Source: Chlorobiales bacterium Clorobi_01
GTDB lineage: Bacteria > Bacteroidota > Chlorobiia > Chlorobiales > Chlorobiaceae
Direction: 5' to 3'
Assembly: GCA_001602925.1 (NCBI GenBank)
Contig: LUZT01000006.1
Location: 312,569 to 376,568, forward strand
Length of the DNA stretch: 64,000 nt
The translations under genes were made by a program, and so were the position numbers. The first letter of the stretch is position 1. Each line of letters begins with the position of its first letter. Of the stretch, positions 35,151 to 44,440 are shown piece after piece. The notes under the pieces were generated by a model that was not told where the DNA came from, did no database searches, and saw only the letters and a program-made list of their open reading frames with translations.

Positions 35151-36278
35151 TCAGTTCATCGAACAGTTTGCGTTCAGGATCGAGACCTGCCGGGCAATCT
35201 CTCCCGCGACGCGGCTTGCCGCCTGCGAGGTCGGCGCGTCCGGGCTGGCGATGATCGCCGGAATGCCGCTGTCGCCGCCTTCGCGCACCGAGCTGCTGAT
35301 CGGGATCGAACCGAGGAAGGTCATCGCGTTGGTTTTGGCGAATGTTTCACCACCCTGGCGTCCGAAGATGTAGTCGCGTGTGCCGTCGGGCAGCTCGTAC
35401 CAGCTCATGTTTTCGACGAGACCGAGAATCGGCACGCCAACCTTCCGGAACATCGTGACCGCCTTGGCGACGTCGGCGAGTGCCACCTCCTGCGGGGTGG
35501 TGACGATGACCGCGCCGCTGATGGCGAGGTTCTGCACGAGGGTGAGCTGAATGTCGCCGGTGCCGGGAGGCAGGTCGAAGATCAGGTAGTCCAGCTCCTG
35601 CCAGTCCACGTCTGTGATGAGCTGGCGCATGGCGCTCGAAGCCATCGGGCCGCGCCAGATCAGCGCCGTCTCCGGATCGACGAGGAAGCCGATGGACATC
35701 ATCTTGACGCCGAACTTCTCGATCGGCATGAGCTTCTGGTTCTGCACCTCGGGTTTGACGTTCTGGAGGCCGACCATCGTCGGAATGCTCGGACCGTAGA
35801 GATCGGCGTCGATCAGGCCGACCTTCGCGCCCGACGCGGCAAGGCTGACGGCGAGGTTGAGCGAGACAGTGGATTTGCCGACGCCGCCCTTGCCGGATGC
35901 CACGGCAATGATGTTCTTGACGTTCGGCAGGTCGATCTTCTGCGGAGCGCCGTGGCCGCCCTGACCACCATGATGGCCGTGCCCGTCGTGATTGCCGTGA
36001 CCACCGTGGCTGCACGAAGAGGTGACCTTCGAGGTCATGTTGACGTCGATCGAACCCACCTCCGGTACGGCGGCCTTGATGGCCTCGACGCAGGAGTTCT
36101 TGATTTTCTCTTTCATCGGGCAGGCCGGTGTGGTGAGCACCACGGTGAAAGAAACGTTGCCAGCCTCATCGACGGCGATGTTTTCAACCATGCCGAGCGT
36201 CATGAGGTCACGACCGAGGTCGGGTTCCATGACCGTGCCAAGCGCGGCCTCGATCTGCGATTTCTGTATTGAAGACAT
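35151..36278 (-). CDS. mrp: Mrp/ApbC-type iron-sulfur carrier ATPase
   Basis: P-loop ATPase of the Mrp/NBP35 family, 375 residues, used in cytosolic iron-sulfur cluster transfer. An N-terminal MIP18/DUF59 domain (about residues 1-90) is followed by a striking His/Gly-rich linker (about residues 93-110) and the ATPase domain. That domain starts VASGKGGVGKSTVSLNLA and contains DADLYGPSIPTM and FDLPPGTGDIQL. After ENMSW, where many Mrp proteins have a CxxC pair, this one reads YELPDGTRDYIFG, so that pair is missing. Two Cys occur elsewhere (CPMKEK, NANCSMN). The neighbouring NifU-like gene supports the role. Confidence 0.92.
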   Translation of the reverse strand: MSSIQKSQIEAALGTVMEPDLGRDLMTLGMVENIAVDEAGNVSFTVVLTTPACPMKEKIKNSCVEAIKAAVPEVGSIDVNMTSKVTSSCSHGGHGNHDGHGHHGGQGGHGAPQKIDLPNVKNIIAVASGKGGVGKSTVSLNLAVSLAASGAKVGLIDADLYGPSIPTMVGLQNVKPEVQNQKLMPIEKFGVKMMSIGFLVDPETALIWRGPMASSAMRQLITDVDWQELDYLIFDLPPGTGDIQLTLVQNLAISGAVIVTTPQEVALADVAKAVTMFRKVGVPILGLVENMSWYELPDGTRDYIFGRQGGETFAKTNAMTFLGSIPISSSVREGGDSGIPAIIASPDAPTSQAASRVAGEIARQVSILNANCSMN

Positions 36279-36300
36279 AGTATTGGTTTATGATTTATTA

Positions 36301-36345
36301 GATCAGTCGGATCCCTCTGATTGGTTTGGTCAGTCTGCACCGCCT
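36301..36345. repeat. Degenerate 9-nt tandem repeat (GATYNGTYN) before mrp
   Basis: Units GATCAGTCG, GATCCCTCT, GATTGGTTT, GGTCAGTCT and GCACCGCCT follow each other from 36301 with an exact 9-base period, in the gap between mrp and der. Confidence 0.6.
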
Positions 36346-36395
36346 TGGTTAAAGCCGTTACAAGAACTGCGCTTTACGCCAGGCGGTTCCCGGGC

Positions 36396-37709
36396 TCATT
36401 TCCGCAGAAAGCGCATGGTGATCGGAATGCCTGCAAAGTCGAAGCTCTCGCGCAGGCGTTTTTCGAGGAAGCGGCGGAAGTTGTTTTCGAGCAGCTCCGG
36501 GTCGTTGCAGAAGAAGGCGAAAACCGGATGGCCCGAATCGATCTGCGTCATGTACTTGATCTTCAGCTCCTTGCCCGATTTGGTCGCCGGGTGGCGCATG
36601 GTGAGCGTTTCCTGCAAAAAACGGTTCAGGTTGCTGGTGCTGATCTTCTGTCGCCGGTTCAGCGCGATTTCTGCGGCGGTATCGATGGCGCGGTAGCAGT
36701 TTTTCTTCGTCAGGGCCGAGGTGAAGATCACCGGAATGTACCCGATGTTGCCGAGCTGGTTTTGCAGGTTGTCGGTGAATGCCTTGCTGGTCTTGGAATC
36801 TTTCTCGACCAGATCCCACTTGTTGACCAGGAGAAGCACGCCCTTTTTGCGCTCGATGGCCATGTGGATGATCTTCATGTCCTGGCTTTCGAGGCCGAGG
36901 CGGGCGTCGAGCAGCACCAGCGCCACGTCGCAGCGCTCGATGGCGCGAGCCGTGCGGAGCGAGCTGTAGAACTCGATGCCGGCATCGATCTTGGTTCGCT
37001 TGCGCAGGCCAGCCGTGTCGATCAGCACGTACTCCTCGCCGTTGCGTTTCAGCACCGAGTCGATGGCGTCGCGCGTGGTGCCGGGCACGTCCGAGACGAT
37101 GTGCCGTTCAGTGCCGAGCAGGGCGTTGACCAGGCTCGACTTGCCGACGTTCGGCCGCCCGAGCACGGCGAGCTTGATCGAGTCGTCCTCTTCGATCTCC
37201 TCACCCTCCGGGCATGGCAGCGAGTCGAGAACGTCTTCGAGCATGTCGGCCACGCCGGCCCCGTCGCGCGCCGAGATGAAATAGGGTTCGGTAAAGCCGC
37301 TTTTGACCAGCGACTGGGCTTCGAGCGCGACCTGTGGATTATCCACCTTGTTGGCCACGAAAAAGATTTTCTTGTCCTTGAAGGTCTTCTGAAGAATCTT
37401 TGCGATGTCGAGGTCGAGATAGGTAAGCCCGGAGCGGGCGTCCACCATGAAGATCACCGCATCGGCATCCTCGATGGCGCGCAAGGTCTGTTCGAGCATC
37501 GCCATGCTGAGCGTGTCGTTTTCGGGGGCGTAACCGCCGGTGTCCATGAGCAAAAACTGCTTGCCCTGCCACTCGCCTGGGCTGATGTGGCGGTCACGGG
37601 TCACACCCGGCGTGGGATCGACGATAGCGCTTTTCTGCCTGAGAATGCGGTTGAAGAGGGTCGATTTGCCGACGTTGGGCCGGCCTACCAGGGCGATCAG
37701 TGGTTTCAT
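36396..37709 (-). CDS. der: Ribosome-associated GTPase Der (EngA)
   Basis: Essential double-GTPase for 50S ribosomal subunit assembly, 437 residues. The first G domain begins [16 protein letters not shown] and has [10 protein letters not shown]. The second begins [18 protein letters not shown], with [10 protein letters not shown] and [12 protein letters not shown]-terminal KH-like domain closes the protein. The start at 37707-37709 was preferred over a frame open to 37850, whose extra 47 residues are not family-like. It diverges from the rplM-rpsI operon, which fits a translation-related region. Confidence 0.96.
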   Translation of the reverse strand: MKPLIALVGRPNVGKSTLFNRILRQKSAIVDPTPGVTRDRHISPGEWQGKQFLLMDTGGYAPENDTLSMAMLEQTLRAIEDADAVIFMVDARSGLTYLDLDIAKILQKTFKDKKIFFVANKVDNPQVALEAQSLVKSGFTEPYFISARDGAGVADMLEDVLDSLPCPEGEEIEEDDSIKLAVLGRPNVGKSSLVNALLGTERHIVSDVPGTTRDAIDSVLKRNGEEYVLIDTAGLRKRTKIDAGIEFYSSLRTARAIERCDVALVLLDARLGLESQDMKIIHMAIERKKGVLLLVNKWDLVEKDSKTSKAFTDNLQNQLGNIGYIPVIFTSALTKKNCYRAIDTAAEIALNRRQKISTSNLNRFLQETLTMRHPATKSGKELKIKYMTQIDSGHPVFAFFCNDPELLENNFRRFLEKRLRESFDFAGIPITMRFLRK

Positions 37710-37858
37710 CTCTAAGCGGCGTGAGAACGTCTGTCGGACGTTTTCGGTTTGAATAACTTCTTGCAAAGAGAACAAGGTAATAGTTTGTAGAATTAATCGG
37801 AATAAATTACATTGTTCGACATTATTTTTCGGAATAGACCAGATAATCAAAGAGAAGC

Positions 37859-38311
37859 ATGAGCAAGACGTTAAGTTTTAAAACATACTCAGCCAAACCG
37901 GGCGAGGTGGAAAGGACATGGCACATCATTGATGCGGAGAACCAGGTGCTCGGTAGAATGGCTGCCCAGATCGCGAATGTTCTGAGGGGGAAGCACAAGC
38001 CGCAGTTCACTCCTCACATCGATACCGGTGATTTCGTGGTCGTGACCAACGCTGCCAAAGTTGCGCTGAGCGGTAAGAAACACGACGACAAAACCTACTT
38101 CTCGCACTCCCACTATCCGGGCGGCGTCAGGATCGACAGCGTGAAAGACCTTCTCCAGAAAAAGCCGGAAAAGGTGATCGAGCACGCCGTTTGGGGTATG
38201 CTGCCGCACAACAACCTTGGCCGCCAGCTCTTCAAGAAGCTGAAGGTCTATGCAGGTCCGGAGCATCCGCACGCCGCACAGATGCCGGTGGAAATGAAAG
38301 TCAATCAATAA
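37859..38311 (+). CDS. rplM: 50S ribosomal protein L13
   Basis: Early-assembling large-subunit protein, 150 residues. Family sequence is seen in [65 protein letters not shown] and the C-terminal HPHAAQMP. It is the first gene of the L13-S9 pair, with rpsI 15 bases downstream. The AGAGAAG before the ATG is a fair ribosome-binding site. Confidence 0.98.
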   Translation: MSKTLSFKTYSAKPGEVERTWHIIDAENQVLGRMAAQIANVLRGKHKPQFTPHIDTGDFVVVTNAAKVALSGKKHDDKTYFSHSHYPGGVRIDSVKDLLQKKPEKVIEHAVWGMLPHNNLGRQLFKKLKVYAGPEHPHAAQMPVEMKVNQ

Positions 38312-38326
38312 ACATAACGCATACTG

Positions 38327-38716
38327 ATGAAAGAGGTTATCGATACCGTAGGCCGCCGCAAGACTTCGGTTGCACGGGTGTTCATGTCGCCGGGCAAAGG
38401 CAAGATCGTGGTCAACAAACTGCCGGTCGAAGATTATTTCAAGGATGAGTTCAAGAGAACCCAGGCGCTGAAGCCGCTGGCAGCCGCCGAGAAGCAGAAC
38501 GATTTCGATATCACGATCAATGTCAAGGGCGGCGGCCTTACCGGTCAGTCCGGCGCGGTCAGCCTCGCCATCGCCAGAGCGCTGGTCGAGTTCGACGAAT
38601 CGATCCGTGCTTCGCTCAGGGCTGATCGTCTGCTCACCCGTGACCCCCGCATGGTCGAGAGGAAGAAATATGGCAAGAAAAAGGCCCGCAAATCCTTCCA
38701 GTTCTCGAAACGCTGA
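38327..38716 (+). CDS. rpsI: 30S ribosomal protein S9
   Basis: Small-subunit protein of 129 residues whose C-terminal tail reaches the P-site tRNA. Seen are [20 protein letters not shown], the [19 protein letters not shown] region, and the basic tail [22 protein letters not shown] given in part (final SKR). It forms an operon with rplM. A structured gap of about 138 bases separates it from rpsB. Confidence 0.98.
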   Translation: MKEVIDTVGRRKTSVARVFMSPGKGKIVVNKLPVEDYFKDEFKRTQALKPLAAAEKQNDFDITINVKGGGLTGQSGAVSLAIARALVEFDESIRASLRADRLLTRDPRMVERKKYGKKKARKSFQFSKR

Positions 38717-38743
38717 TTTTTTCGTAGCAACAAACAACTCACA

Positions 38744-38826
38744 TACCCTGCCATTCCGGCTTGCCGGATAAGCCCCGAGGGAAGTGTCTGGAATGTATTC
38801 CGGATCCCAGAGGTGGCGGCAGGGTA
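38744..38826 (+). promoter_or_regulatory. Candidate structured leader upstream of rpsB-tsf
   Basis: The closing arms TACCCTGCC (38744-38752) and GGCAGGGTA (38818-38826) are perfectly complementary. Inside are two local hairpins, CCGGC-TT-GCCGG (38756-38767) and TCTGGAAT-GT-ATTCCGGA (about 38786-38803). The whole structure ends about 28 bases before the rpsB ATG, which has its own AAGGAG. The layout fits an autoregulatory leader for ribosomal protein S2, but I cannot match it to a described family. Confidence 0.55.
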
Positions 38827-38854
38827 GAGGAATAACTAACCAAAGGAGACACTC

Positions 38855-39604
38855 ATGTCAACAAAATTCCAGCTCGAAGAGATGCTTCGCGCAGGCGTGC
38901 ACTTCGGTCACCTCGCCCGTCGCTGGAGCCCGAAAATGAAGCCGTATATCTTTATGGAGAAGAACGGCGTCCACATCATCGACCTCAAGAAGACCCTCGT
39001 TATGGCTGACGAGGCGCTCAAAGCCATCGAGGCTATCGCTTCGACCGGCCGCGAGATCATGCTGGTCGGTACCAAAAAACAGGCCAAGGTCATCATCGCA
39101 GAACAGGCCGAGCGCGCCGGTATGCCGTACGTTTGCGAGCGCTGGCTCGGCGGTATGCTGACCAACTTCTCGACCATCCGCCAGAGCATCCGCCGCATGA
39201 ACGCCATCGACCGCATGGAGACCGACGGCACCTTCGACATGATCACCAAGAAAGAGCGCCTCATGCTGATCCGCGAAAAGGACAAGCTGGTGCGCATCCT
39301 CGGCGGTATTGCCAATATGAACCGTCTGCCGGCAGCACTCTTCGTGGTCGATATCAAGAAAGAGCATATTGCCATCAAGGAGGCCCGCTCGCTCGGCATT
39401 CCGATTTTCGCCATGGTTGACACCAACTGCGATCCTGACGAGGTTGATTACGTCATTCCGGCCAACGACGATGCTATCCGTTCCATCGATCTGATGGTCA
39501 AGGCGGTTGCCGACACCATCCTTGAAGCCCGCACCCTGCAGGTCGAACAGGAGGTGCTCGCTGAAATGGACGAAGCCGCCGAAGAAGAGACGGCCAACGA
39601 CTGA
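38855..39604 (+). CDS. rpsB: 30S ribosomal protein S2
   Basis: Small-subunit protein of 249 residues. Family motifs: [20 protein letters not shown] near the N-terminus, [32 protein letters not shown], and [22 protein letters not shown] followed by [11 protein letters not shown]. It has an acidic C-terminal tail. A strong AAGGAG precedes the start. It precedes tsf by 85 bases, the usual S2-EF-Ts pairing, and is preceded by the candidate leader structure. Confidence 0.98.
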   Translation: MSTKFQLEEMLRAGVHFGHLARRWSPKMKPYIFMEKNGVHIIDLKKTLVMADEALKAIEAIASTGREIMLVGTKKQAKVIIAEQAERAGMPYVCERWLGGMLTNFSTIRQSIRRMNAIDRMETDGTFDMITKKERLMLIREKDKLVRILGGIANMNRLPAALFVVDIKKEHIAIKEARSLGIPIFAMVDTNCDPDEVDYVIPANDDAIRSIDLMVKAVADTILEARTLQVEQEVLAEMDEAAEEETAND

Positions 39605-39689
39605 TCTTAATGTTACCGGAACGAGGCTGGAACCCCGCGCTCCAGTCTCGTTTTCCGCAACCAATCACGATACATACCCATAGTTTATT

Positions 39690-40556
39690 ATGAGCCAGAT
39701 TTCTGCCAAAGACGTCAAGGAACTCAGGGATACCACCGGCGTCGGCATGATGGAGTGCAAGAAAGCCCTCGAAGAGACCGGTGGAGACATGCAGAAAGCC
39801 ATCGAATATCTCCGCAAGAAAGGCGCTGCGATGGCCGCCAAGCGCGCTGATCGCGAAGCTTCCGAAGGCGCGGTCTGCATTCTGATGAGCGACGACCAGA
39901 AAACCGGTGTGATTCTCGAACTCAATTGCGAGACCGATTTCGTGGCTCGTGGTGAAGTGTTCACCGGCTTTGCCAACGAGCTTGCCACTCTTGCCTTGTC
40001 CAACAACTGCGAGTCGAGAGAAGATTTGCTTGGTATCAAACTTGGCGAGGCTTACGGGAACGAAACCGTTGAAGAAGCCCTCAAGTCGATGACCGGCAAG
40101 GTTGGTGAGAAACTCGAACTCAAACGCATGGCTCGCCTCACCGCCGAAGCAGGCGTGCTTGAAAGCTATATCCACCCCGGATCTCAGCTTGGTGCGCTGA
40201 TCGCCGTCGATACCGACAAGCCGGCAGAGACCAAAGCGCTCGCCAAAGACCTCGCCATGCAGGTAGCAGCCGCTGCACCGATCGAAGTCGGTCGTGATGC
40301 TGTGTCGGCGGAACTTGTCGAAAAAGAGAAAGAGATTTATCGTCAGCAGGCGCTTGCCGAGGGCAAGAAAGAGGAGTTCGTTGACAAGATCGTCATGGGC
40401 CGCCTCAACAAATACTACCAGGAGGTGGTGCTGACCGAGCAGACCTTCATCAAGGATCAGAACGCCAAGGTCTCCGGCGTGCTCGACGACTTCATGAAGA
40501 AGAACCAGGCGCAAGTCAAGGTCAAAGCATTTGTCAGGTATCAGTTAGGAGCCTGA
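39690..40556 (+). CDS. tsf: Translation elongation factor Ts
   Basis: Nucleotide-exchange factor for EF-Tu, 288 residues. The N-terminal UBA-like part holds [20 protein letters not shown], followed by the core with [25 protein letters not shown] and the C-terminal [10 protein letters not shown]. It is co-directional with rpsB and followed by a strong terminator at 40562-40594, so pyrH has separate transcription. Confidence 0.98.
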   Translation: MSQISAKDVKELRDTTGVGMMECKKALEETGGDMQKAIEYLRKKGAAMAAKRADREASEGAVCILMSDDQKTGVILELNCETDFVARGEVFTGFANELATLALSNNCESREDLLGIKLGEAYGNETVEEALKSMTGKVGEKLELKRMARLTAEAGVLESYIHPGSQLGALIAVDTDKPAETKALAKDLAMQVAAAAPIEVGRDAVSAELVEKEKEIYRQQALAEGKKEEFVDKIVMGRLNKYYQEVVLTEQTFIKDQNAKVSGVLDDFMKKNQAQVKVKAFVRYQLGA

Positions 40557-40561
40557 AACTG

Positions 40562-40594
40562 AAAAAAGCCTCGTTGACGCGAGGCTTTTTTTTT
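40562..40594 (+). terminator. Rho-independent terminator after tsf
   Basis: AAAAAAGCCTCG and CGAGGCTTTTTT form the stem and are followed by further T residues, six bases past the tsf stop. Confidence 0.92.
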
Positions 40595-40661
40595 GCTTAT
40601 TTGAAAGAAATTCCCGATCAGTTATGTCGCAAGAGTCAAATAGAAACAAGGAGAACCAGCC

Positions 40662-41381
40662 ATGCTAAAATACCGGAGAATTCTGCTCAAGATCAGTGGC
40701 GAATCACTTGCCGGAGAGAGCGGATATGGCATCGATGCCGGTGTTCTGGAAAGCTTTGCTGACGACATCAAGGAGGCCACTGATCTCGGTGCCGAAATTG
40801 CGCTGGTGATTGGCGGTGGCAATATTTTCCGGGGGCTTTCCGCGGCGGCTGCGTCGATGGATCGCGTGCAGGCCGACTACATGGGAATGCTCGCCACGGT
40901 CATCAACTCGCTGGCGCTCCAGGATGCACTTGAGCGGAAAGGCATTTTCACCCGTCTTGTGACCGCGATCAAGATGGAGCAGATCGCCGAGCCGTTCATC
41001 CGCCGCCGCGCCGTGCGTCACCTCGAAAAAGGGCGTGTCGTGATTTTCGGTGCCGGTACTGGCAACCCCTATTTCACTACCGATACAGCCGCCTCGCTTC
41101 GCGCCATCGAGATCGAGGCCGACGTTATCGTCAAGGGCACCAGAGTCGAAGGGGTCTACGATTCCGATCCGGAAAAGAATCCCGATGCGGAGTTCTTCCC
41201 CAACATCTCCTACGTTGACGTGATCCGCAAAAACCTCAGGGTGATGGATATGACCGCCATTACGCTCTGCCGAGAAAACACTCTGCCGATCGTGGTGATG
41301 AACATGAACACCAAGGGCAACTTCACCCGTCTGCTCAAGGGCGAACCGATTGGTACGCTGGTGCACGTGGGGGAAGAGTAG
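40662..41381 (+). CDS. pyrH: Uridylate kinase
   Basis: Phosphorylates UMP to UDP; 239 residues. The amino-acid-kinase fold motifs are [51 protein letters not shown] and [17 protein letters not shown], with [12 protein letters not shown] near the end. AAGGAG precedes the start. It follows the tsf terminator and is followed by a bidirectional terminator shared with the convergent recX gene. Confidence 0.97.
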   Translation: MLKYRRILLKISGESLAGESGYGIDAGVLESFADDIKEATDLGAEIALVIGGGNIFRGLSAAAASMDRVQADYMGMLATVINSLALQDALERKGIFTRLVTAIKMEQIAEPFIRRRAVRHLEKGRVVIFGAGTGNPYFTTDTAASLRAIEIEADVIVKGTRVEGVYDSDPEKNPDAEFFPNISYVDVIRKNLRVMDMTAITLCRENTLPIVVMNMNTKGNFTRLLKGEPIGTLVHVGEE

Positions 41382-41410
41382 CTGATAAAATGGATAGTTG
41401 ATAATTGAAG

Positions 41411-41441
41411 GGGGCGAGCTGGTTGGTTCGCCCTTTTGTTT
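41411..41441. terminator. Terminator between pyrH and recX
   Basis: GGGCGA and TCGCCC close a hairpin followed by CTTTTGTTTT, between two convergent genes. Confidence 0.7.
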
Positions 41442-41455
41442 TGGGGCGCTTGCCA

Positions 41456-41491
41456 GATCAGTTCGATTGGTCGGATCTGTCCGATTCTTCG
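41456..41491. repeat. Degenerate 9-nt tandem repeat encoding the RecX C-terminus
   Basis: GATCAGTTC, GATTGGTCG, GATCTGTCC and GATTCTTCG start at 41456, 41465, 41474 and 41483. The recX stop codon is at 41458-41460, so on the minus strand the repeat encodes the tail ESDRSDQSN. Nine bases equal three codons, so the repeat number can change without a frameshift. Confidence 0.65.
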
Positions 41492-41940
41492 CCCAGCACC
41501 AGCTTCACTGTTTCACGAATGGTTTCCCAGTCGAAGCCGCGGTTTTTGAGAAAGGTGATGAGCTTTTTCTTTTTCTGGTCAGGGGGGGCGGAGAGGGTTC
41601 GCAGCTTTTTTTCGGCGGCTGACCGGCACAGCTCGGTCTGGTCACAGCCGTTGACCGCTTCGTCGATGATGTTGTCGGGGAGTCCTTTCTGCTTGAGGCG
41701 GGCGCGGGTCTTGAGGCGGCCTTCAGGCTTGCGGCGGGCCATGCTCGCTGTGCAGCTTTGTGCGAAGGCGCGGTCGTCGGTGAGGCTGAGTTCGTCGAGT
41801 CTTGCAATAGCTTTGGCGATCGATTCGGGATCGAACCCTTTTTTCTTCAGCTTGGATTCGAGTTCAGCCCTGCCGTGGGCCCTTCCCGCCAGGAGCCGCA
41901 AGGCATGGTCGAGCGCTGAACTCTTTTTTCCCTCATCCAT
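41458..41940 (-). CDS. recX: Recombination regulator RecX
   Basis: Modulator of RecA filaments, 160 residues made of three-helix RecX repeats. Typical segments are [59 protein letters not shown] and [17 protein letters not shown]. The start overlaps the 3' end of the pigment methylase gene by 8 bases, so the two are probably co-transcribed, an odd pairing of DNA repair and pigment genes. The last residues are encoded by a 9-nt tandem repeat. No recA is near. Confidence 0.9.
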   Translation of the reverse strand: MDEGKKSSALDHALRLLAGRAHGRAELESKLKKKGFDPESIAKAIARLDELSLTDDRAFAQSCTASMARRKPEGRLKTRARLKQKGLPDNIIDEAVNGCDQTELCRSAAEKKLRTLSAPPDQKKKKLITFLKNRGFDWETIRETVKLVLGEESDRSDQSN

Positions 41941-43354
41941 TCATGACCGGTTTCACGCCTGAAAGCATGGCTGGGTTCATCTTGTGGTCACGCTCGAAGG
42001 CCTTTAACTGGGCGGTCAGGTGCGTTTTGAAGGCGATGCTGGTGACCAGGTTGATCAGTTTCCTCGGATTGTAGAGGGTTCTGAGCACAATCTCCTTCCA
42101 CGTATAGACATTGACGTAGCTCTTGAGAACCTTGTACTGGAAGAGCAGCGGCTCGTAACGGTCGGACTTGATGACCAGGTGCAGGGCGTTGTACTTCTCC
42201 CAGTCCTCGATGGTGATCAGCCCGCTCTCCTTGTATTCATGGTACATCTGCGTACCCGGATAGGGGGTGATGATCTGGAAGATGGGCATGAAGATGTGGT
42301 TCTTCTTCACGAATTGTACCAGCTCGTCGATATCCTCGAAGGTGTCGATGGCCGGGTTGAAAAGGAAGTTTCCCTGGATGTTCAGACCGGCTTTGCGGCA
42401 GTCCTCGATGATCTTCGAGTACTTTTCAGCCGAGTTGACGTGGCCTTTGTTGTAGGCTTCGAGTGTGCTCTGCTTGATCGATTCGAGACCGGCCAGCACG
42501 AAGTTGCAACCCGCATCCACCAGCTTTTTGACCGTGGTCGGGTCTTCGAGGAAGTTGATGCTGAGGAAGACGCTGAAGGTGATGTCGCACTCCCTGAGCA
42601 GGTCGAGCGACTCCCAGAGCTTGTTCTTGTTGATGCCGAGGTTCTCATCGGTCAGCATGAACCAGGGCTTCGAGTTCTTGCCGTTTGCCTTGAAGAAGTA
42701 CTTTTTGGCCTCCTCGATCTGATGCTTCAGCGACTCGGGATCCTGTACGCGGTACTGCTTTCCGGTGAAGTTTGGCGTGACGCAAAAGGAGCAGTTGAAC
42801 GGGCAGCCGCGGGTGACGTAAATCGGAATCGATTTGGTGCCATCGACCTTGGTGCGCTTCGAGGCTTTGGCAATTCTGGCGTAATCGAGCGGTGTGATCG
42901 CTTTGACCGGCGGAAAATCCTTGGAGTCGTAACGTTCTTTAAGCTGGTTGTTGGCTACATCGTCGAGCAGGGTCGTCCAGAGATTGTCGGCCTCGCCAAC
43001 CACGATACAGTCTGCGTGAGCCGCGGCCTCTTCGGGGTTGAACGAAATATGCAGGCCGCCGAGCACCACGGTTTTGCCGCGCTTGCGGAACTCGTCGGCG
43101 ATCTCGTAGGCACGGGTTGCTTCGATGGTTCGGGAGGTGATGCCGACCATGTCGTAGTCGCCATCGTAATTGACCTTGTCGTGGAAGTGCTCGTCCACGA
43201 GTTCGATCTGGTGCTGGGGTGGCGTCAGGCTGGTGAGCACACCGAGCGCCATGTGGAAGAGGGGCTTCTGGTTGCTGTCGTCATCCATTTTGCCCTGCGG
43301 GGATACGAGCAGGATTTTCAGGGGGCGGGTGGCTGCTGGGTCAGGAAATTGCAT
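41933..43354 (-). CDS. bchQ: B12-binding-type radical SAM methylase, probable bacteriochlorophyllide C-8(2) methyltransferase BchQ
   Basis: Radical SAM protein of 473 residues. An N-terminal Rossmann-like B12-type domain (about residues 12-135, with ILLVSPQGK and [15 protein letters not shown]) precedes the radical SAM core. The core cluster is CPFNCSFC (Cys184, Cys188, Cys191). In green sulfur bacteria BchQ adds methyl groups to the C-8 side chain of chlorosome pigments under low light. The BchQ call rests on the divergent BchV-type hydratase gene, an arrangement I recall for Chlorobaculum, and on the general BchQ/BchR/BchE fold. A start 30 codons upstream (43444) is possible. BchR is the main alternative. 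Confidence 0.72.
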   Translation of the reverse strand: MQFPDPAATRPLKILLVSPQGKMDDDSNQKPLFHMALGVLTSLTPPQHQIELVDEHFHDKVNYDGDYDMVGITSRTIEATRAYEIADEFRKRGKTVVLGGLHISFNPEEAAAHADCIVVGEADNLWTTLLDDVANNQLKERYDSKDFPPVKAITPLDYARIAKASKRTKVDGTKSIPIYVTRGCPFNCSFCVTPNFTGKQYRVQDPESLKHQIEEAKKYFFKANGKNSKPWFMLTDENLGINKNKLWESLDLLRECDITFSVFLSINFLEDPTTVKKLVDAGCNFVLAGLESIKQSTLEAYNKGHVNSAEKYSKIIEDCRKAGLNIQGNFLFNPAIDTFEDIDELVQFVKKNHIFMPIFQIITPYPGTQMYHEYKESGLITIEDWEKYNALHLVIKSDRYEPLLFQYKVLKSYVNVYTWKEIVLRTLYNPRKLINLVTSIAFKTHLTAQLKAFERDHKMNPAMLSGVKPVMNG

Positions 43355-43497
43355 CAGGTGAAAAAAACCGGATTGATCGAAAAAACCATGACTCTGTATT
43401 GCAGGATGCCCGATTGAGAGTGAGTCTGTAAGCGGGCGATTCAACCTGTCTGGTGAAACCTACGAAACCTGCCGAATTTAGCAAAATATTCCGGTTA

Positions 43498-43523
43498 TGA
43501 CAATTTCGTCAATGCCGTATAAA
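43498..43523 (+). promoter_or_regulatory. Inverted repeat and possible promoter upstream of bchV
   Basis: TGAC-N6-GTCA at 43498-43511 is a dyad-symmetric site, followed by TATAAA at 43518-43523, a possible -10 box. The site lies in the shared gap between divergent bchQ and bchV. No clear -35 box is present, so activator dependence is possible. Confidence 0.3.
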
Positions 43524-43652
43524 GATGGCTGTTATAGCGCATTTTCGCTTTTCAGAGGTTTTTCAGGGTATGCGGATTTTACTATATTCCCTGCTTCATA
43601 CAGCTCGGTAGGCTGTTTCAATCGTCCAAACCAGTTGCAAGCAAAAGACTTC

Positions 43653-44126
43653 ATGCCTCGCTATACACCTGAACAGCTCGCAAAACGCAACGCATCGGTC
43701 TGGACCGACATCCAGATCATTCTCGCTCCGCTTCAGTTTTTCATCTTTCTTGGTGGCATAACGCTCAATACCCTTTACTATTTCAATCTGGCCAGCATTG
43801 ATTTTTACTGGATCAGCGTAGCCATTCTGTTCAAGACCCTCTTTTTCGCCATTCTCTTTATCACGGGCATGTTTTTCGAAAAGGAGATTTTCGACCAGTG
43901 GGTCTATTCCAAAGAGTTTCTCTGGGAGGATGTGGGCAGCACCGTAGCGGCCTTTTTCCACCTGCTCTATTTCGTGATGGCGTGGATGGGGTATCCGGAG
44001 CATGTGCTGGTCGTCGAGGCGTACATCGCATACCTGACCTATGTGCTCAACGCCTTGCAGTATCTGGTGAGGATCATTCTCGAAAAAAACAACGAACGAA
44101 AGCTGAAGGGGCAGGGGGCGATCTGA
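43653..44126 (+). CDS. bchV: 3-vinyl bacteriochlorophyllide hydratase, BchV type
   Basis: Adds water to the C-3 vinyl group of bacteriochlorophyllide, making the hydroxyethyl group needed for chlorosome pigment aggregation. It has 157 residues with several membrane-associated helices. BchF/BchV family sequence is clear: [45 protein letters not shown] and [13 protein letters not shown]. Green sulfur bacteria have two such hydratases. The position divergent from the BchQ-like gene favours BchV over BchF. The start at 43653 was chosen because family similarity begins exactly there. Confidence 0.85.
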   Translation: MPRYTPEQLAKRNASVWTDIQIILAPLQFFIFLGGITLNTLYYFNLASIDFYWISVAILFKTLFFAILFITGMFFEKEIFDQWVYSKEFLWEDVGSTVAAFFHLLYFVMAWMGYPEHVLVVEAYIAYLTYVLNALQYLVRIILEKNNERKLKGQGAI

Positions 44127-44170
44127 TCTCCGTCCTGTTTTGCCGCTTGTCAGCATAGCTTGCGCCGATT

Positions 44171-44392
44171 ATGAATTACAGTTTCAAGACGCTCTGGAAT
44201 GCGATGTTTCTCGCTGTCGGGCCGGTCTGGTTCGTGCTTGTCTGGATGATCTGGTCATCCGGACAGCTCAAAACAGCGGAAGATCATACTCTTTTTCTCG
44301 GCCTGGTCATTCCGGGCTTTATCCTGATCTATGTGTCAGGTTTTCTGATCCAGAAGCGTCATGCGAAAAAAATACAGGGTCAGCACTCCTGA
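44171..44392 (+). CDS. Small two-helix membrane protein, unknown
   Basis: Protein of 73 residues with two membrane helices (about residues 8-28 and 41-61) and a basic C-terminal tail (QKRHAKKIQGQHS). It follows bchV by 44 bases and precedes the aldolase-dehydrogenase gene by 48 bases in the same direction. I do not recognise a family. A membrane role near the pigment hydratase is possible by position only. Confidence 0.6.
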   Translation: MNYSFKTLWNAMFLAVGPVWFVLVWMIWSSGQLKTAEDHTLFLGLVIPGFILIYVSGFLIQKRHAKKIQGQHS

Positions 44393-44440
44393 GCAGCGCA
44401 TCGCAACTTTAACCGTGATTACAGGAATAGTTCAATCCTT

